From an uncultured Ruminococcus sp. (GTDB taxonomy: Bacteria; Bacillota; Clostridia; Oscillospirales; Ruminococcaceae), in the NCBI GenBank assembly GCA_947345935.1, contig CAMZZN010000006.1, positions 1 through 64,000 of the forward strand: a stretch of DNA of 64,000 nt, given 5' to 3'. Both the position numbers and the translations under genes were made by a program. Positions 1 through 9,071 of this stretch are shown piece by piece; position 1 is the first letter of the stretch, and every line of letters starts with the position of its first letter. The notes beneath the pieces were generated by a model. That model was not told the origin of the DNA and searched no databases. It saw only the letters and a program-made list of their open reading frames with translations.

Positions 1-273
1 GGGAACAGCGTTGATTTCAACAGTATTGTTTCTGCCCTCCACTGCTGTACCTGTAACCTTGACAGCCATACCTACACGAGGCTCTTTAAAATCTGCGCTG
101 CCGCCTTTTTCAATTACTACCTGAATATTTTTAAGCGACGTTCCGTCGTTTAGTTCGGCAAATGCAACGCTTTTAGAATTTCTGGATGTACGCACCCAGC
201 CGCATACTGTAACGGTTTTGCCGATGAATTCCTCTTTTGAGGCAATAATGGATTTAATGTCAGTGTGCTTCAT
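1..273 (-). CDS. asnS: Asparagine--tRNA ligase, N-terminal part (runs off window)
   Basis: Only the first 91 codons are in the window; the gene continues past base 1. The translation starts MKHTDIKSII and continues into the OB-fold anticodon-binding domain of class IIb synthetases (GWVRTSRNSK, AFAELNDG), as in bacterial AsnS. The enzyme charges tRNA-Asn with asparagine. The ORF is missing from the supplied track because it has no stop in the window. Identity is strengthened by the T-box leader immediately upstream, whose specifier reads AAC (Asn). AspS/LysS share this fold, but the leader codon and N-terminal sequence favour AsnS. Confidence 0.85.
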   Translation of the reverse strand, partial: MKHTDIKSIIASKEEFIGKTVTVCGWVRTSRNSKSVAFAELNDGTSLKNIQVVIEKGGSADFKEPRVGMAVKVTGTAVEGRNNTVEINAVP

Positions 274-329
274 TAATTATCGTTCCTTTCATAAATATCA
301 GGACAGGAAATTAATACTAATATCAGTAT

Positions 330-600
330 AAAAGCGCTCCCATCCTGCTTTCTCACAGGACGGGAGCGCCATTGCTTCCGTGGTACCACCTGAATTACCG
401 CTGTGCGGTCACTCTTGTCTGCTCTAACGTACAGAAAACGTCGCCCCTACTAAGCTTCAGACTGCCGGGTGACGATCATCAGCCTTTGGGTTTGATGCTC
501 AGGAGTGTTATTCATACTGACTCTGGTATACGGCTCACACCTTTTCCGTACTCTCTGCAACCGAATTTCCGTATTACTTCTCTCCGTCATGGCATTTATT
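330..600 (-). promoter_or_regulatory. T-box leader, Asn-specific, upstream of asnS
   Basis: On the minus strand this is a complete T-box riboswitch. It has a Stem I region, a specifier segment GAATAACACTCCTGAG with AAC (bases 507-509) in the usual position, the T-box antiterminator sequence AGGTGGTACCACGG (about 377-391), and an intrinsic terminator. T-box RNAs bind uncharged tRNA, here expected to be tRNA-Asn, and stabilise an antiterminator so that the synthetase gene is transcribed on amino-acid starvation. The AAC specifier agrees with the downstream asnS. The 77-aa and 68-aa ORFs on the track in this region are shadows. Confidence 0.9.
334..369 (-). terminator. T-box intrinsic terminator
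   Basis: The arms GCGCTCCC and GGGAGCGC (14-bp imperfect stem) are followed on the minus strand by a short T run before asnS. This is the regulated terminator of the Asn T-box. Confidence 0.85.
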
Positions 601-606
601 ATTGAT

Positions 607-635
607 ATTGTATCACTTTTACATCCGAATGTCAA
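607..635 (-). promoter_or_regulatory. Promoter of the asnS T-box transcript
   Basis: Read on the minus strand, TTGACA (630-635) and TACAAT (607-612) are separated by 17 bp, a near-consensus SigA-type promoter just upstream of the T-box leader. Confidence 0.75.
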
Positions 636-660
636 TAGGTAAACGGAAAAATTCAAAAAA

Positions 661-1896
661 TTATATAAACAGCGTACTTATGCCATATTCACGAGCGTAG
701 CTTTCAGCCCTCTTGCGGTTCACCTGTTTAAGAATTCTGATAACCTGCTTTCTTCCCTTTTTGATCTCATCCATGGCAACGTCCTCGTTATCAAACTCGA
801 TTATATGCACGTTGAACAGATTTTCACATCCGCAGAAAGCGTCTTCCTTGATATCCTTGGTATGATAGCTGACTTTAAGGTCGGTAAGATTCTGACAGCC
901 GTAAAAAGCCCAGTTGCTTACAGTCTTAACCGTTGAGGGCACAGCGATCTCCTCCAGCGAACGGCACCAGGAGAAAGCGCTTTCCCCGATAACCGCAACC
1001 GAATTTGAAATGATAACTTTTTTCAGATTATAACACTCGGAAAATGCGGAAAATCCAATGGATTCCACAGAACCAGAAATGACAATCTTCCTCAGCCTGC
1101 GGCAGGAGAAAAAGCTTAGATCGCTGATTTTCTGAAGATATGCCGGTAGCAGAAGCTTTTCAACGCTGCTGCATCTTCCGAAAGCTCCCTTGCCTATAAC
1201 TTTAAGCGACGGCGGGAAGTTGAGTTCTTTAAGACGCTGACATTTCAGGAATGCATTTTCGCCAATGGATTCAAGATTATTTGAAAATACGATTTCTTCC
1301 AAAGCGAAACAGTGACAGAATGCAAACTTTTCTATCTTTTTCACGCTGTCAGAAAGAATTATCTTTTTGAGCGTCTCGTTTCCTCTGAAAGCGTATTTGC
1401 CGATAGTCGTAATCGAATCGGGAATAATAATAGCGCTTGTAGTACCGATATATTTTACAAGGGTTCCGGTTTTCTTATTAATGAACATATTGTTGGCATC
1501 ATCAATAATAACATCCTCGTTCTTAATAAGCTCATTCAGCTCATCTTCACCGACAGACTCAATATTTTCAGTACCTTTAATAGCCTTTCTAACTTTATCC
1601 GGCTTCTTTTCGGGAACTTTCTTTTCCTCGGCTTTGGGAACTTCCGGCTTCTTTTCGGGAACTTTCTTTTCTTCGGCCTTGGGAACTTCCGGCTTCTTTT
1701 CGGGAACTTTCTTTTCCTCTGCCTTAGGAATTTCCGGTTTCTTTTCAGGAACTTTCTTTTCTTCTGCCTTGGGAATTTCCATTATTTCCTTTTTTACAGA
1801 TTCCGGTTTATTTTCCGGCATTCTGACTGTCCTTACCTTTATCACCTTTACTCTTTTCGTTGCATCGTTTCTGACAGATTTTTCAGTAGTTTTCAA
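661..1896 (-). CDS. BspA-like leucine-rich-repeat (LRR_5) protein with Lys/Glu/Pro repeat linker
   Basis: 411 aa. Residues about 40-100 are a low-complexity linker of four near-identical 15-residue units built on KKPEVPKAEEKKVPE. From about residue 150 to 390 the protein is a series of about 23-residue leucine-rich repeats of the BspA/TpLRR (LRR_5) type, for example IGKYAFRGNETLKKI and IGESAFSWCRSLEEI. No signal peptide or membrane segment is visible, so it looks cytoplasmic or non-classically exported, unlike many secreted BspA-like proteins. The gene is monocistronic. LRR_5 proteins usually bind protein partners; the partner here is unknown. Confidence 0.8.
   Translation of the reverse strand: MKTTEKSVRNDATKRVKVIKVRTVRMPENKPESVKKEIMEIPKAEEKKVPEKKPEIPKAEEKKVPEKKPEVPKAEEKKVPEKKPEVPKAEEKKVPEKKPDKVRKAIKGTENIESVGEDELNELIKNEDVIIDDANNMFINKKTGTLVKYIGTTSAIIIPDSITTIGKYAFRGNETLKKIILSDSVKKIEKFAFCHCFALEEIVFSNNLESIGENAFLKCQRLKELNFPPSLKVIGKGAFGRCSSVEKLLLPAYLQKISDLSFFSCRRLRKIVISGSVESIGFSAFSECYNLKKVIISNSVAVIGESAFSWCRSLEEIAVPSTVKTVSNWAFYGCQNLTDLKVSYHTKDIKEDAFCGCENLFNVHIIEFDNEDVAMDEIKKGRKQVIRILKQVNRKRAESYAREYGISTLFI
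1600..1779 (-). repeat. 45-bp in-frame tandem repeat inside the LRR gene
   Basis: Four consecutive 45-bp units encode the KKPE(V/I)PKAEEKKVPE repeat. The copies differ by a few synonymous or conservative substitutions, so copy number may vary by slippage or recombination. Confidence 0.85.
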
Positions 1897-1936
1897 GTGA
1901 AGATCACTCCATTCACGCTATTTCATATATGCTTTA

Positions 1937-1965
1937 ATTATACCACTTTCACTTATAAAAAGCAA
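1937..1965 (-). promoter_or_regulatory. Promoter of the LRR gene
   Basis: On the minus strand, TTGCTT (1960-1965) and TATAAT (1937-1942) are 17 bp apart, about 40 bp upstream of the start codon. Confidence 0.6.
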
Positions 1966-2126
1966 TAATCAAATGTAAAGGTTTACTATTCTTGTTAAAA
2001 ATATACATACGCAAGCCCCGATTTTCTTATCAGCAAAAGCTATCACTGCATTCCTTTATCTATATTGCACAAATACGGGATATGCAAATTATCCCCTGCT
2101 AAAATGCAAAATAACTGCAAAATCCA

Positions 2127-2155
2127 TTGACTTAACATAAAATACAGGTTATAAT
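2127..2155 (+). promoter_or_regulatory. Promoter of the 800-aa lipoprotein gene
   Basis: TTGACT (2127-2132) and TATAAT (2150-2155) are 17 bp apart, 35 bp upstream of the ATG. The rest of 1897-2190 holds nothing else I recognise. Confidence 0.75.
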
Positions 2156-2190
2156 TTTTTTACAAACAGATAATCAGAAAGGATAAGATT

Positions 2191-4593
2191 ATGAAAAAAT
2201 CATATTGGAATTTCACTGCCCTTGCAGCAGCTTTCAGTATTGCCGTCTGTTCATGCAGCAGCGGAGAAAACACAAAACAAGACGGTTCCTCCGGAAAAGG
2301 AAACGGCGCACAGATATCCGGAGAACCTGTGACGGAAGCCCATTCCGTCCAGACTGCCGACGAGATCCTCAGCGATTCGTTTAAAGCATCGCCCATTTCC
2401 ATTCCTGACGGCGTTGACTGGATTTACGGCTTTACCTTTATAAAAGAAACAGAAAAAATCATGGCTGTCGGAAGCAGTTCTGACGGTAAAACAAATATCT
2501 ATAACTTCAACAATGATCTTGCCTCCTGCGAAGTTATTAAACCTGAACTTCCGCCCGAATTTTTAACTGCCGACGACGCTTACGCAAGCTACAATATTTT
2601 TTCCAACGGCGAATTCGGCTCGCTGATAACTCTGATGGACTTCGGCGGAATGAAGCCGCCTGAAGAATACGACGAAAACTTTGACTACGAATCAGCATAT
2701 GCCAATCAGAAAAATTCCTACATTTACTGTAAATACGATCAACAGGGCAAGCTCGTATCAAGCACGGCAGTTACCGGAATTGATATGTATCTGGATGATT
2801 ATGATAATCTGAATATAGCCTCTGTTACAGAATACCAAGAAAAAACTTTGTTCTGTCTCATGGATTCAACAATACTTTTGCTGAACGGCGACGGAAGCCT
2901 TACTGAGTTATATGCTCCGTCAGACGAAGAAAAGGAAAGTATTTACGGTTCCTGTCTTATCTATGATTCCGAAGGAAAGCTTGTACTTATGGTGAGAGGA
3001 GGATTCGGAAGCGATATGACAGAATCCACCACGCTCTGCGATTTCAATGCTGAAAACGGTTCCGTCGGCGACCCTTTCATTACTCTGGACGGAGACGGTG
3101 CGATTACTATCGCCGGAGCAGTCACAACGGGCGGCGGCGATTATCGTCTGTTAATACCTAAGTATGACGCTCTTTTCGGACTTAAAGCGGACGGCTCTCT
3201 TGAAAAAATTCTCGACTGGATGGATTCGGATATGATCGCCTCGTCTGTTTATTACGTCGGTGAGGACAAATACGTATCCTATGGAAATGATAACAACGAA
3301 ACCTTTTTTAATCTTATTACAAGACGCCCGATGAGCGAAGTTGAAAATACACAGGTGATTACTATGGCTTCGATCTACGGCGTTTACGGCGGCGATACAC
3401 ACACCAGCAAATTCAACAGCAGCCAGAACAAGTACAGGATCAAGTTCATTGATTACAGTCAATACAACAACGAAAATGATCACTACGGAAAAGGTGCAAT
3501 GCAACAGCTCCAGCTTGATATAATATCCGGAAAAGCTCCCGATATAATAGTTACCGAGGATTTCAGCACAATTAAATCACTCAGCCAGAAGGGAGCTTTT
3601 GCCGATCTATATGAATTTATGGAAAAGGACGGCGAGGTAAACTGTGATACGCTTATGCCAAACGTTCTTAAAGCCCTTGAATCAAAAGACGGCAGCCTTT
3701 ATACGATATCCCCGAGTTACGGCGTTACTACTCTTGCCGCAAAAACATCTGTCTGCAATAAGGAAAACTGGACTCTGGACGATATGATATCGCTCTACGA
3801 CAATGCTCCCGATACTGCCGACCACCTTTACGACTATGATACCAAGGAAGATAAATTCAAAGAATTGCTCCAGGCATCCTCTGACTTTGTTGACTACGAT
3901 AAATTTACCTGCCGATTTGACAGCGATGATTTTGTAAAGCTGCTCGAATTCTGCAACAGATTTGTAACCGAAATAAAAAGACCTGACAAGGAAACCGAAT
4001 ATGAAGCTTTACAGCAATATTACTACGATCAGTTTATGGCATGGAGTCAGAACAGATCTCTTATAAGAGCAATGTCGCCGTCCGGCTACAGCTACACACG
4101 CTATGTACAGGCACGGGACGAGATAACTATGGTCGGCTATCCCTCCGACAATGGAAAGGGCGGCAAACTTTCTTTCGAAACATATTATGCAATATCCAAT
4201 ACCTGCCCGGATAAAGACGGCGCATGGGAATTCCTGCGCAGTTACTTCAGCAAGGAGTATCAGGAAAGTGACAGCACATACGGAAACCCGGTACTGAAAT
4301 CTGCTTTTGAAAAACAAATGGACAGCACCATGCATCTTACCGACCCTATGGGTAATCCGGTGGAGTCCATAGAAGACGACGGCGCTGAATATTATCCTCT
4401 CACCCAGGAACAGCGTGATATGGTTGCTGATTATATTCTCGGCTGCGATACAATATACGGCGTTATGGACTCCGATATATACGATATATGCATGGAAGAG
4501 GCAGGCTCATACTTTAGCGGTGAATGCTCTGCAAAACAGGCTGCCGATATGATACAGAGCCGTGTCTCGATCCTGCTCAGCGAAAGAAGCTGA
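2191..4593 (+). CDS. Extracellular solute-binding lipoprotein (family 1 fold) with a large N-terminal extra domain
   Basis: 800 aa. An N-terminal lipoprotein signal peptide ends near the cysteines of AVCSCSS, so the protein should be lipid-anchored on the outer face of the membrane. Residues about 40-390 form a beta-rich region with repeated short strands that may be a propeller-like sensor domain (inference). From about 395 to the end it matches the family-1 ABC solute-binding fold (GKAPDII, KGAFADLYEFM, GAWEFLRSYF). It ends in YFSGECSAKQAADMI, a tail shared with the paralogue at 15834-18023. No permease or ATPase gene is adjacent, so the ligand (probably an oligosaccharide) and the transporter are unknown. 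The ribosome binding site is AGAAAGGATAAG before ATG. Confidence 0.8.
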   Translation: MKKSYWNFTALAAAFSIAVCSCSSGENTKQDGSSGKGNGAQISGEPVTEAHSVQTADEILSDSFKASPISIPDGVDWIYGFTFIKETEKIMAVGSSSDGKTNIYNFNNDLASCEVIKPELPPEFLTADDAYASYNIFSNGEFGSLITLMDFGGMKPPEEYDENFDYESAYANQKNSYIYCKYDQQGKLVSSTAVTGIDMYLDDYDNLNIASVTEYQEKTLFCLMDSTILLLNGDGSLTELYAPSDEEKESIYGSCLIYDSEGKLVLMVRGGFGSDMTESTTLCDFNAENGSVGDPFITLDGDGAITIAGAVTTGGGDYRLLIPKYDALFGLKADGSLEKILDWMDSDMIASSVYYVGEDKYVSYGNDNNETFFNLITRRPMSEVENTQVITMASIYGVYGGDTHTSKFNSSQNKYRIKFIDYSQYNNENDHYGKGAMQQLQLDIISGKAPDIIVTEDFSTIKSLSQKGAFADLYEFMEKDGEVNCDTLMPNVLKALESKDGSLYTISPSYGVTTLAAKTSVCNKENWTLDDMISLYDNAPDTADHLYDYDTKEDKFKELLQASSDFVDYDKFTCRFDSDDFVKLLEFCNRFVTEIKRPDKETEYEALQQYYYDQFMAWSQNRSLIRAMSPSGYSYTRYVQARDEITMVGYPSDNGKGGKLSFETYYAISNTCPDKDGAWEFLRSYFSKEYQESDSTYGNPVLKSAFEKQMDSTMHLTDPMGNPVESIEDDGAEYYPLTQEQRDMVADYILGCDTIYGVMDSDIYDICMEEAGSYFSGECSAKQAADMIQSRVSILLSERS

Positions 4594-4600
4594 TATATTT

Positions 4601-5374
4601 TCATATGCTTTCCTTGATCCTGGAGATAGCTCCCTTTTCAAGCCGTGATACCTGCGCCTGAGATATCCCGATCTCGTTAGCAACTTCGACCTGCGTCCTG
4701 CCTTTCAGGAACCGCAGATAAAGAATATTTCTTTCCCGGTCTCCAAGATTTCTTATTGCGTCACGAATAGATATTTCATCCATTTTGCTTTCCACATCAT
4801 TCCGGTCACCTATCTGATCCATAATATAAACCGTATCCTCTGAATCTGAATAAACCGGTTCATATAAAGAAACAGGATCGCTTATACTTTCAAGGGCAAT
4901 AACGATATCCGAGCGCTTTTCCCCTGTTTCAGCTGCTATCTCATCTATATTCGGTTCTCTCTGAAGCTTTATCATAAGCCGTTCTTTCGCCTGTATCGCC
5001 TTATACGCAAGGTCACGGAGAGAACGGCTTACTTTTACGTGGCTGTAATCCCTGAGATGCCGCCGGAGTTCGCCGCTTATCATAGGAACGCAGTACGTTG
5101 AAAAACGTACTTCCTTGGTAAGATCAAAATTATTTATCGCCTTGATGAGTCCTACCACGCCTATCTGGAAAAGATCGTCGATATCCTCTCCTCTACCTGC
5201 AAAACGCTGTATCACACTGAGTACAAGACGCAGATTGCCTTTTATAAGCTTGTCTCTTGCTTCTTTGCTGCCGGTAGCCTTTATCTCCTTCAGCAGCTCG
5301 ATTTTTTCGCTTTCCTTAAGAACTTTCAGTTCCGACGTATTTATGCCTGCTATTATAACTTTGTTATATGCCAT
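4601..5374 (-). CDS. sigG: RNA polymerase sporulation sigma factor SigG
   Basis: 257 aa, the normal length for SigG. The N-terminus MAYNKVIIAGINTSELKVL matches the SigG-specific leader that precedes region 2. Region 2 (NLRLVLSVIQRF, DDLFQIGVVGLIKAINNFD, RFSTYCVPMISGELRRHLRD), region 3, and a region 4 helix-turn-helix (TQVEVANEIGISQAQVSRLEK) are all present. In endospore formers SigG drives late forespore transcription. It stands alone here; spoIIGA/sigE, often adjacent in relatives, is absent. It is convergent with the lipoprotein gene with only 7 bp between the stops. The start is supported by TAGGAGAT upstream. Confidence 0.92.
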   Translation of the reverse strand: MAYNKVIIAGINTSELKVLKESEKIELLKEIKATGSKEARDKLIKGNLRLVLSVIQRFAGRGEDIDDLFQIGVVGLIKAINNFDLTKEVRFSTYCVPMISGELRRHLRDYSHVKVSRSLRDLAYKAIQAKERLMIKLQREPNIDEIAAETGEKRSDIVIALESISDPVSLYEPVYSDSEDTVYIMDQIGDRNDVESKMDEISIRDAIRNLGDRERNILYLRFLKGRTQVEVANEIGISQAQVSRLEKGAISRIKESI

Positions 5375-5522
5375 TGCAATATCTCCTAAATGATGATATT
5401 GCTATTATTGGCATTATTTACGAAAGGTAAACATGGAAAAATACGGACAAAGCAAAAATTCCGGGCAAAATCTGAATTTCAGACTTTATCCGGAATTTAT
5501 TTCCGTCAATTTCATTATACTC

Positions 5523-5712
5523 AGAACTTGTGTTCATAGAAAAGCTGTGCTGATTTTCGATCATAATTTTATCGAGGGCAAGACGAAAAAGTGAAAGCAT
5601 ACTGACGTACCCCAAGGGCGCTTCCTTCGGCCGTATGGTGAGATTTTCAACGCAGTAATAGACAAAATTTGCCGAAAAGATGTGCGGCTTATCCTATGAA
5701 TGTAAGTTCTTA
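5523..5712. repeat. MITE-like element, copy 1 (about 190 bp, with insert)
   Basis: The ends are inverted repeats: AGAACTTGTGTTCATAGA at the left, and the complement of TAAGAACTTACATTCATAGG at the right. Internal blocks (TTTTCGATCATAATTTT, TTTCAACGCAGTAATAGACAAAATTT) are shared with the copy at 28748-28859. This copy carries about 75 extra bases in the middle. Its right end overlaps the stop codon of rfbA. The 65-aa ORF on the track (5418-5615) lies mostly in this element and in a short hairpin region and is not considered a gene. Confidence 0.6.
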
Positions 5713-6597
5713 ATCTATATACTTTCCTGCAAGTACGTCCATGAGATACAGACCATACTGATTTTTCATGAATTCTTTTGAATCTTCAAGTAGCTCCTCT
5801 TTGGAGATCCAGCCGTTAAGATATGCTATTTCTTCAAGACAGGCTATCTTCCTGTGCTGATGATCTTCTATAGTTTTTACAAAGTTGGTAGCTTCGACCA
5901 GACTTTCATGGGTGCCGGTATCAAGCCACGTAAATCCCTGACCAAGAAGTTCTACGTTAAGGCTACCATTTTCAAGATAGATACGATTGAGATCCGTTAT
6001 CTCCAATTCGCCCCTTGCAGAGGGTTTAAGCCCCCGGGCGTATTCAACGACCCGTTCGTCGTAAAAATACAGTCCCGTAACGCAGTAGTTAGACTTTGGA
6101 CGCTCAGGCTTCTCTTCTATTGAAACCGCTTTTCCGTTCTTGTCGAATTCAACGATTCCGAAACGCTCCGGATCATCCACATAATATCCGAAAATAGTAG
6201 CTCCTCCGCCTGTACAGGCATTTTCCGCAGCTTTTCTCAGACGCTTTGTAAGACCGTGCCCGGCAAATATATTATCTCCCAAAACCATTGCGCAAGGTTC
6301 ACTGCCGATAAAATCCGAACCGATAATAAACGCCTGTGCCAATCCGTCAGGAGAAGGCTGAACGGCATACTGCAAATTAATGCCGAACTGCTGTCCGCCG
6401 CCTAAAAGCTCCCTGAATCTCGGAGTATCCTGCGGAGTTGAAATTATGAGTATATCACGTATTCCTGCATTCATCAGTACCGACAGCGGATAATATATCA
6501 TCGGCTTATCATATATCGGCAGAAGCTGCTTGGACGTTACCTTTGTAAGCGGGTACAACCTTGTTCCGCTTCCTCCGGCAAGAACGATGCCTTTCAT
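5710..6597 (-). CDS. rfbA: Glucose-1-phosphate thymidylyltransferase
   Basis: 295 aa. Catalyses dTTP + glucose-1-phosphate to dTDP-glucose, the first step of dTDP-L-rhamnose synthesis. The nucleotidyltransferase signature [20 protein letters not shown] is at residues 9-28, followed by [11 protein letters not shown] and [16 protein letters not shown], all typical of RmlA. It is the last gene of the rfbBDCA run; its start overlaps the rfbC stop by 4 bp (ATGA), indicating translational coupling. Confidence 0.95.
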   Translation of the reverse strand: MKGIVLAGGSGTRLYPLTKVTSKQLLPIYDKPMIYYPLSVLMNAGIRDILIISTPQDTPRFRELLGGGQQFGINLQYAVQPSPDGLAQAFIIGSDFIGSEPCAMVLGDNIFAGHGLTKRLRKAAENACTGGGATIFGYYVDDPERFGIVEFDKNGKAVSIEEKPERPKSNYCVTGLYFYDERVVEYARGLKPSARGELEITDLNRIYLENGSLNVELLGQGFTWLDTGTHESLVEATNFVKTIEDHQHRKIACLEEIAYLNGWISKEELLEDSKEFMKNQYGLYLMDVLAGKYID

Positions 6598-7178
6598 ATT
6601 TCAATTCCCCTTTCTGCACAATACTCCCTGAAGCTTGCGTTTTCTTTGTCCTTGGCAGAAAGATTAAGTTCCTCGGCGGTCATGCCGTCAGGCAGCATCC
6701 AGTCAACAGCAAGGGTCTCATCATTCCACATCAGACCTCCTTCATCGTCCGGATACCAGAAGTCCGTAACCTTATAGCAGAATTCTGCCGAATCGCTGAG
6801 GACGATAAATCCATGAGCGAAATTTTTAGGAATCAAAAACTGCTTTTTATTCTCCTCAGTCAGAAGAATTCCGTACCACCTTCCAAATGTGGCGCTGTCT
6901 TTCCTGAGATCAACAGCCACGTCATAAACGGCGCCTCTGATTACCCGTACAAGTTTATCCTGGGGATGATTTTTCTGATAATGAAGCCCACGAAGTACTC
7001 CCTTTGAAGAACATGACTGATTATCCTGAACAAAATCAAGATCGATACCGGCTTCCGCCATATCCATTTTATTATACGTCTCCATAAAATAACCACGGTT
7101 ATCACCATGAACCATAGGTTCAATAATACAAAGACCTTCTATTCCTCCGGCATTTTTTTCCACCTTTATCTGTCCCAT
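6594..7178 (-). CDS. rfbC: dTDP-4-dehydrorhamnose 3,5-epimerase
   Basis: 194 aa from the chosen start ([15 protein letters not shown]). The track begins 15 codons earlier at 7223, but the ATG at 7178 has AAAGGAGAT upstream and overlaps the rfbD stop by one base, so it is preferred. It carries the RmlC cupin signatures [20 protein letters not shown] and [12 protein letters not shown]-like sequence, with the conserved histidine in RGLHYQ. The enzyme epimerises dTDP-4-keto-6-deoxyglucose at C3 and C5. Confidence 0.94.
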   Translation of the reverse strand: MGQIKVEKNAGGIEGLCIIEPMVHGDNRGYFMETYNKMDMAEAGIDLDFVQDNQSCSSKGVLRGLHYQKNHPQDKLVRVIRGAVYDVAVDLRKDSATFGRWYGILLTEENKKQFLIPKNFAHGFIVLSDSAEFCYKVTDFWYPDDEGGLMWNDETLAVDWMLPDGMTAEELNLSAKDKENASFREYCAERGIEI

Positions 7179-8041
7179 CAATACTCTATCTCCTTTAAAT
7201 ATCGTGCAAGCGCATCCTGCCATACCGGCAGCGGTTCAAATCCGTTTTCAACTAATTTTGATTTATCAAGCCGGCTGTTAAAAGGTCTTGCTGCTTTTGA
7301 AATACCATATTCTTTTGTGGTTACAGGAATAACGCTCACATCACGTCCCGCTTGCCTGAATATCTCACAGGCAAAGTCATACCACGAAATATAGCCGCCC
7401 TCATTTGTCGCATGATAATATCCGTATTTTTCGCTTTCTGCCATATCTGCCAGAAGCCTTGCCAGATCACGGGTGTATGTGGGCGTACCGATCTGATCCG
7501 ACACGACCTTTATCTCACGATATTTTTTACTTAGAGCAAGCATTGTTTTTACAAAATTACTGCCGTTAGCGCCAAATACCCATGCGATCCTGACAATGAA
7601 ATATTTATTCAGAACAGAACTTACCGCCAGTTCGCCGTCCAGCTTTGTACGTCCGTAAACGTTCAGCGGATCATAACTGCGGCAATCAGGCTTCCATGGT
7701 TCTTCTCCCTGTCCTCCGAAAACATAGTCCGTAGAAATGTAGATCATCCTGCAATCCAGTTTCCGGCAGATCTCAGCAATATTACGTGTTCCGTCGACAT
7801 TTACCGCAATCACCTTCGGCTGATTCGCCTCATCCTCGGCGGCGTCAACGGCAGTCCACGCCGCACAATGAATAACCGCATCTGGAGACGCATCACCCAC
7901 GACCTTATTTACAGACGCTGCATCGGTAATATCCATTTCTTCAATATCAACGCCTATTGTCTCATGACCTCTCCTGTTCAGTTCCCTGACAGTATCAAAA
8001 CCCAGCTGCCCCTTAACGCCCGTAACTAAAACTCTCATCAT
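7178..8041 (-). CDS. rfbD: dTDP-4-dehydrorhamnose reductase
   Basis: 287 aa. Extended short-chain dehydrogenase with the Rossmann motif GVKGQLG near the N-terminus and catalytic YGRTKLDGE (YxxxK); STDYVFGG is also characteristic of RmlD. It performs the last step, NAD(P)H-dependent reduction to dTDP-L-rhamnose. Its start overlaps the rfbB stop by 4 bp. A start one codon later (MRVLVTG) is equally possible. Confidence 0.94.
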   Translation of the reverse strand: MMRVLVTGVKGQLGFDTVRELNRRGHETIGVDIEEMDITDAASVNKVVGDASPDAVIHCAAWTAVDAAEDEANQPKVIAVNVDGTRNIAEICRKLDCRMIYISTDYVFGGQGEEPWKPDCRSYDPLNVYGRTKLDGELAVSSVLNKYFIVRIAWVFGANGSNFVKTMLALSKKYREIKVVSDQIGTPTYTRDLARLLADMAESEKYGYYHATNEGGYISWYDFACEIFRQAGRDVSVIPVTTKEYGISKAARPFNSRLDKSKLVENGFEPLPVWQDALARYLKEIEY

Positions 8042-9057
8042 CGGCCACCATACATCTTCTCATAGTAGCTCTGATACTCGCCGGAGATGATGTCCTTCCA
8101 CCATTTTTCATTGTCGAGATACCACCTGATCGTTTTTCTGATACCGTCAGAAAACTTTGTTTCCGGCAGCCAGCCGAGTTCACGGTGGATCTTTGCAGGG
8201 TCAATAGCGTATCTCATGTCATGGCCTTTACGGTCGGCAACATAGGTTATAAGGCTTTCGGGTTTGCCGAGTTCCTTGCAGATAAGCTTTACAATATCAA
8301 TATTTGCCATTTCGTTATGTCCGCCGACGTTGTATACCTCTCCTGCACGTCCGTTGTGAATGATAAGGTCTATAGCCTTGCAATGATCCTCGACATAAAG
8401 CCAGTCACGGACATTTTTACCATTGCCGTACACCGGCAGCGGCTTATCCGCAAGAGCGTTTATTATCATGAGCGGAATCAACTTTTCAGGGAAATGATAA
8501 GGACCGTAGTTATTGGAACAGCGGCTGATCGTTACCGGCAGACCGTAAGTCCGGTGATAAGCCAGAACAAGAAGATCCGCACCTGCCTTTGAACTGCTGT
8601 ACGGCGAACTTGTACGAACAGGCGTATCCTCTGTGAAAAAAAGATCGGGACGATCAAGCGGAAGATCGCCGTAAACCTCGTCGGTCGATACCTGATGATA
8701 ACGCTTTACTCCGTACTTTCTGGATGCGTCCATCAGAACTGATGTTCCGATGATATTGGTTCGGAGAAAGACTTCCGGATTATCAATAGAGCGGTCTACG
8801 TGCGATTCTGCCGCAAAATTTACAACGATATCCGGCTTCTCCTCAGAAAAAAGCTTGTCTATGTCGTCCCGGTCGCAGATATCAAGTTTACGGAAACTAA
8901 AGTTTGAATTGTCCATTACGCTTTCAAGTGTTGAAAGATTTCCGGCGTACGTCAGCTTATCCACGCACACGATCCTGTATCCGGGATGAACGCTAAGCAT
9001 ATGAAATATAAAATTTGAACCAATAAATCCGGCTCCACCGGTTACTATAATCGTCAT
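8038..9057 (-). CDS. rfbB: dTDP-glucose 4,6-dehydratase
   Basis: 339 aa. NAD-dependent extended SDR: GGAGFIGSNF nucleotide-binding loop at residues 7-16, STDEVYGDL with the catalytic Thr-Asp-Glu, and YSSSKAGAD (YxxxK). Converts dTDP-glucose to the 4-keto-6-deoxy sugar. The gene order rfbB-D-C-A completes the dTDP-L-rhamnose pathway, a precursor for cell-wall polysaccharide. It sits 14 bp after the pyridoxal kinase gene, so the operon may begin further upstream. Confidence 0.95.
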   Translation of the reverse strand: MTIIVTGGAGFIGSNFIFHMLSVHPGYRIVCVDKLTYAGNLSTLESVMDNSNFSFRKLDICDRDDIDKLFSEEKPDIVVNFAAESHVDRSIDNPEVFLRTNIIGTSVLMDASRKYGVKRYHQVSTDEVYGDLPLDRPDLFFTEDTPVRTSSPYSSSKAGADLLVLAYHRTYGLPVTISRCSNNYGPYHFPEKLIPLMIINALADKPLPVYGNGKNVRDWLYVEDHCKAIDLIIHNGRAGEVYNVGGHNEMANIDIVKLICKELGKPESLITYVADRKGHDMRYAIDPAKIHRELGWLPETKFSDGIRKTIRWYLDNEKWWKDIISGEYQSYYEKMYGGR

Positions 9058-9071
9058 ATGATTTACCTCTG

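Noticed and set aside
1600-1779. 45-bp repeats as a CRISPR or regulatory repeat
   Set aside because: In-frame coding repeat of the LRR protein linker without spacers.
2191-4593. Complete ABC sugar transporter locus
   Set aside because: Only the binding lipoprotein is present; neither permease nor ATPase genes are adjacent to it or to its paralogue.
5418-5615. 65-aa ORF between sigG and rfbA
   Set aside because: No ribosome binding site, overlaps the MITE-like repeat and a short hairpin, and has no recognisable sequence.
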